A stretch of 64,000 nucleotides of DNA from an uncultured Acetatifactor sp. (GTDB taxonomy: Bacteria > Bacillota > Clostridia > Lachnospirales > Lachnospiraceae), in assembly GCA_910580225.1 (NCBI GenBank), contig CAJTXE010000012.1:40129-104128 (forward strand). The letters are read 5' to 3'. Position 1 is the stretch's first letter, and every line of letters begins with the position of its first letter. Of this stretch, positions 62,024-64,000 are shown in pieces. Below the pieces are notes generated by a model. That model was not told the DNA's origin. It searched no databases and worked only from the letters and a program-made list of their open reading frames with translations. Position numbers and translations under genes: made by a program.

Positions 62024-62791
62024 ATGCCAAACATCCTTGAGTTAAAAAATATAGGCTATTCCTACCACAGCCTGCATGGGGAAACGAAGGCACTGGAAAA
62101 TATTTCCTTTGGTGTCCGGGAAGGAGAATTTATTGCCATTGTAGGGCCAAGCGGCTGCGGAAAATCCACCCTTCTCTCTATTATTGCAGGCCTTTTATCT
62201 CCCGAAGAAGGCACTATCTCAGTAAACAATCCGGACGGGACACTGCATTATCCCAAAACAGGATACATGCTTCAGCGGGATCACCTTTTCGAATGGCGCA
62301 CTGTATACCGCAATGTCATTCTTGGGCTGGAATTAAATCATGCCATGACGAAAGAGCATCTGGATACTGTAGAGCGGCTTCTGATAGACTATGGACTTGA
62401 CAAATTCCGCGACAAACGCCCCAGCGAACTGTCCGGCGGAATGAAGCAGCGAGCTGCTCTGATCCGTACCCTGGCTCTGGAACCACAGCTGCTTCTGCTG
62501 GATGAGCCCTTCAGCGCGTTGGATTACCAGACCAGACTCTTTGTGTCTGCGGACATCTGCCGCCTGATCCGGGCCGCCGGCAAAACAATGATCATCATAA
62601 CCCATGATCTGTCGGAAGCCATCAGCCTGGCAGACAGGATCATCGTTCTCTCCGGCCGTCCGGCAGTGGTAAAAAACGAAGTAAACGTCAGACTGACACT
62701 TGCGGATGATTCCCCCCTGGCGGCAAGAAATGCTCCTGAATTTCAACAGTACTTCAATATGTTATGGGAGGATCTGACATATGAAAACTGA
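62024..62791 (+). CDS. ABC transporter ATP-binding protein (nitrate/sulfonate/thiamin-precursor type)
   Basis: A 255-residue ABC ATPase: GPSGCGKST (Walker A, about 41-49), LSGGMKQR (signature), LLLLDEPFSALD (Walker B) and a downstream histidine in IIITHDLSEA. The overall shape matches SsuB/TauB/ThiZ-type subunits. AAGGAAAAC precedes the ATG. It overlaps the permease gene. No substrate-binding protein is adjacent, so the substrate cannot be named. Confidence 0.9.
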   Translation: MPNILELKNIGYSYHSLHGETKALENISFGVREGEFIAIVGPSGCGKSTLLSIIAGLLSPEEGTISVNNPDGTLHYPKTGYMLQRDHLFEWRTVYRNVILGLELNHAMTKEHLDTVERLLIDYGLDKFRDKRPSELSGGMKQRAALIRTLALEPQLLLLDEPFSALDYQTRLFVSADICRLIRAAGKTMIIITHDLSEAISLADRIIVLSGRPAVVKNEVNVRLTLADDSPLAARNAPEFQQYFNMLWEDLTYEN

Positions 62792-63644
62792 TAATGAAAA
62801 AAAGAAAGTTTCCACTGAAGAAACACTCCAGAAAAACAAAAAAGCAGCCCATCTGACAAAACAGGAAGAATTTGTAAAAAAACATCGCAGACATCATCAT
62901 GAAATCGCTTCCTGGAGGACACTTCTTTTCGTCCTTTTTCTGGTACTTTGGGAAATCAGTGCTGAATTAAAATGGATAGACAGTTTCTTCTTTTCCAGTC
63001 CCAGCCGTGTGGTACAGTGCTTCGCAGAACAGATCAGAAACAATTCTATGCTGAGTCATATCGGAGTAACGCTTTTTGAGACACTTTTCAGCTTTCTGCT
63101 TGTATTGCTTTTCAGCCTGCTGGTTTCCACACTGCTGTGGTATTCCGCTAAACTTTCAGAAATATTGGAACCTTACCTGGTGGTATTGAACAGTCTGCCC
63201 AAGTCAGCCCTGGCACCTCTGTTCATTGTATGGCTGGGCACCGGTACCAGAACAATCATTGTGGCAGGTATGTCCGTGGCTATTTTTGGTTCCATTATCA
63301 GTTTTTATACCGGTTTTCAGCAGGTCGACAGAGAAAAGATCACTTTAATTTACACATTGGGAGGCACCCGGCGGGATGCTTTCTCCAAGGTAGTACTTCC
63401 CGGCTCGGTGCCCATCCTGTTAAGCACCGCCAAAGTAAATATCGGCCTGGCACTTGTAGGGGTCATCATCGGCGAATTTCTGGCAGCGAGACGGGGACTT
63501 GGGTATCTGATTATCTATGGATCCCAGGTCTTTCAGCTGGATATGGTGATTACAAGTATCATTATACTCTGTATCATTGCACTCGGATTCTACAAATCCA
63601 TTCAGATCATCGAACATCAGATAAAAATACGGTTTAAAATGTAA
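62781..63644 (+). CDS. ABC transporter permease
   Basis: A 287-residue permease with about six membrane helices after a long basic N-terminal tail (1-45, Lys/Glu/His-rich). The EAA loop is visible as LIYTLGGTRRDAFSKVVLPGSVPILLS. It pairs with the ATPase upstream (11-base overlap). The family is nitrate/sulfonate/bicarbonate or thiamin-precursor type. A hairpin at 63656-63686 follows. Confidence 0.9.
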   Translation: MKTDNEKKKVSTEETLQKNKKAAHLTKQEEFVKKHRRHHHEIASWRTLLFVLFLVLWEISAELKWIDSFFFSSPSRVVQCFAEQIRNNSMLSHIGVTLFETLFSFLLVLLFSLLVSTLLWYSAKLSEILEPYLVVLNSLPKSALAPLFIVWLGTGTRTIIVAGMSVAIFGSIISFYTGFQQVDREKITLIYTLGGTRRDAFSKVVLPGSVPILLSTAKVNIGLALVGVIIGEFLAARRGLGYLIIYGSQVFQLDMVITSIIILCIIALGFYKSIQIIEHQIKIRFKM

Positions 63645-63655
63645 CCGTAACAGAA

Positions 63656-63686
63656 AAGGCCAAAAAAGCATCTGCTTTCCGGCCTT
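63656..63686 (+). terminator. Hairpin after the permease gene
   Basis: AAGGCC (63656-63661) and GGCCTT (63681-63686) pair, with a second short AAAGCA/TGCTTT stem inside. There is no strong T-tract. Confidence 0.45.
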
Positions 63687-63769
63687 ACATAAAGTCTTAA
63701 AATCCTTCCCGATTATCCACCCTTAAGTTGGAATGCATATACCAAAAATCTAAGATCGACTGCTGCCAA

Positions 63770-63877
63770 TTACAGTTTCAGCTCTTTGCCTTCAATTAAC
63801 TTCCTTAATACTTTTGAAATGGAATTAGTGGTCTGAAGATAGAAATAAAATTTCCAGATGGTAAAAACAAACACCCC
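63770..63877 (-). pseudogene. Possible coding remnant downstream of tRNA-Thr
   Basis: On the minus strand an open frame of about 35 codons without a credible start and ending at TAA 63770-63772 reads ...SISKVLRKLIEGKELKL. It overlaps the terminator of the tRNA gene on the same strand. It may be the tail of a decayed gene; I cannot name the parent. The remaining sequence between 63687 and 63769 shows nothing. Confidence 0.25.
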
Positions 63878-63908
63878 AAATCCTTGATTTTAATAAAAAA
63901 TTTGGGGT
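63873..63908 (-). terminator. Terminator of the tRNA-Thr gene
   Basis: ACCCCAAAT (minus strand, from 63900-63908) pairs with ATTTGGGGT (63873-63881), followed by GTTTGTTTTTACC on that strand. Confidence 0.8.
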
Positions 63909-63927
63909 TTACGGCTTTTTCCATAAA

Positions 63928-64000
63928 AGCTTCTGACGGGACTCGAACCCGTGATCTATTGATTACGAATCAATCGCTCTACCAACTGAGCCACAGAAGC
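63928..64000 (-). tRNA. tRNA-Thr (anticodon CGU)
   Basis: On the minus strand the gene runs from 64000 to 63928. The acceptor 5' arm GCTTCTG pairs with CAGAAGC, the D stem is GCTC/GAGC, the anticodon stem ATTGA/TCAAT encloses loop TTCGTAA (anticodon CGU, reading ACG), and the T stem ACGGG/CCCGT carries TTCGAGT. The discriminator is T. CCA is not encoded. It ends exactly at the window edge. A terminator follows. Confidence 0.97.

Overview
The window reads as chromosomal DNA of a low-to-medium GC Gram-positive anaerobe of the class Clostridia, most likely a Lachnospiraceae member. This is inferred from gene content: an rplU-prp-rpmA cassette whose L27 carries the cleavable N-terminal extension, SepF, a MinCDE plus MreBCD wall operon, LexA, rubrerythrin, indolepyruvate:ferredoxin oxidoreductase, a GGGtGRT/NifU-like pair, and DUF4321-, DUF378- and DUF5688-type proteins. 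Coding density is high, Shine-Dalgarno sites are strong (AGGAGG type), and several TTG and GTG starts are used. I see no prophage, intact insertion sequence or CRISPR array.

Layout. 0-3.3 kb (+): the end of an unidentified gene, a DUF2344 protein, RNase G/E, a NUDIX hydrolase, then a 42-codon membrane-peptide ORF facing a candidate antisense RNA that share one hairpin (a type I toxin-antitoxin-like layout). 3.7-8.0 kb (-): flotillin-like protein, Dtd, AI-2E-family membrane protein, rubrerythrin. 8.2-11.2 kb (+): TtcA-like enzyme, tyrosine recombinase, LexA, DUF378 protein. 11.3-15.8 kb (-): the ribosome/GTPase operon rplU-prp-rpmA-obgE-yhbY-nadD-yqeK-rsfS. 15.8-22.5 kb (-): cytidylate-kinase-like protein, RluD-type synthase, LspA, AroB, SepF, YggS, an HlyD-like protein and a small P-loop protein. 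22.5-33.4 kb (-): the cell-shape block radC, mreB, mreC, mreD, a giant PBP2-type transpeptidase, minC, minD, minE, rodA, mgsA, DD-carboxypeptidase. 33.6-38.3 kb (-): YnbB-type PLP enzyme, MiaA, MutL. 38.5-40.6 kb (-): M56 metallopeptidase and BlaI-type repressor with two operator dyads. 40.7-44.8 kb (-): iorA-iorB-paaK-ACT. 45.1 kb (+): DUF5688-like orphan. 46-52 kb (-): DegV, IlvN, IlvB, methionine synthase. 52.1 kb (+): an orphan lipoprotein. 52.7-59.1 kb (-): three small membrane proteins, GGGtGRT and NifU-like proteins, a left-handed beta-helix protein, topoisomerase III. 59.1-61.7 kb (-): Asd and ArgH. 62.0-63.6 kb (+): ABC ATPase and permease without a binding protein. 63.9-64.0 kb (-): tRNA-Thr(CGU) with its terminator.

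How the genes work together. The central block couples elongasome (MreBCD, PBP2, RodA) and division-site placement (MinCDE) in one transcription direction, with SepF and LspA close by. The 41-52 kb block is amino-acid metabolism: 2-keto acid/aryl-CoA chemistry, branched-chain synthesis and methionine synthesis. Asd and ArgH add aspartate-family and arginine steps. Start sites were moved from the longest reading frame where a ribosome-binding site clearly picked another codon; each such choice is stated. All family names rest on motif recognition by eye; no database search was run.
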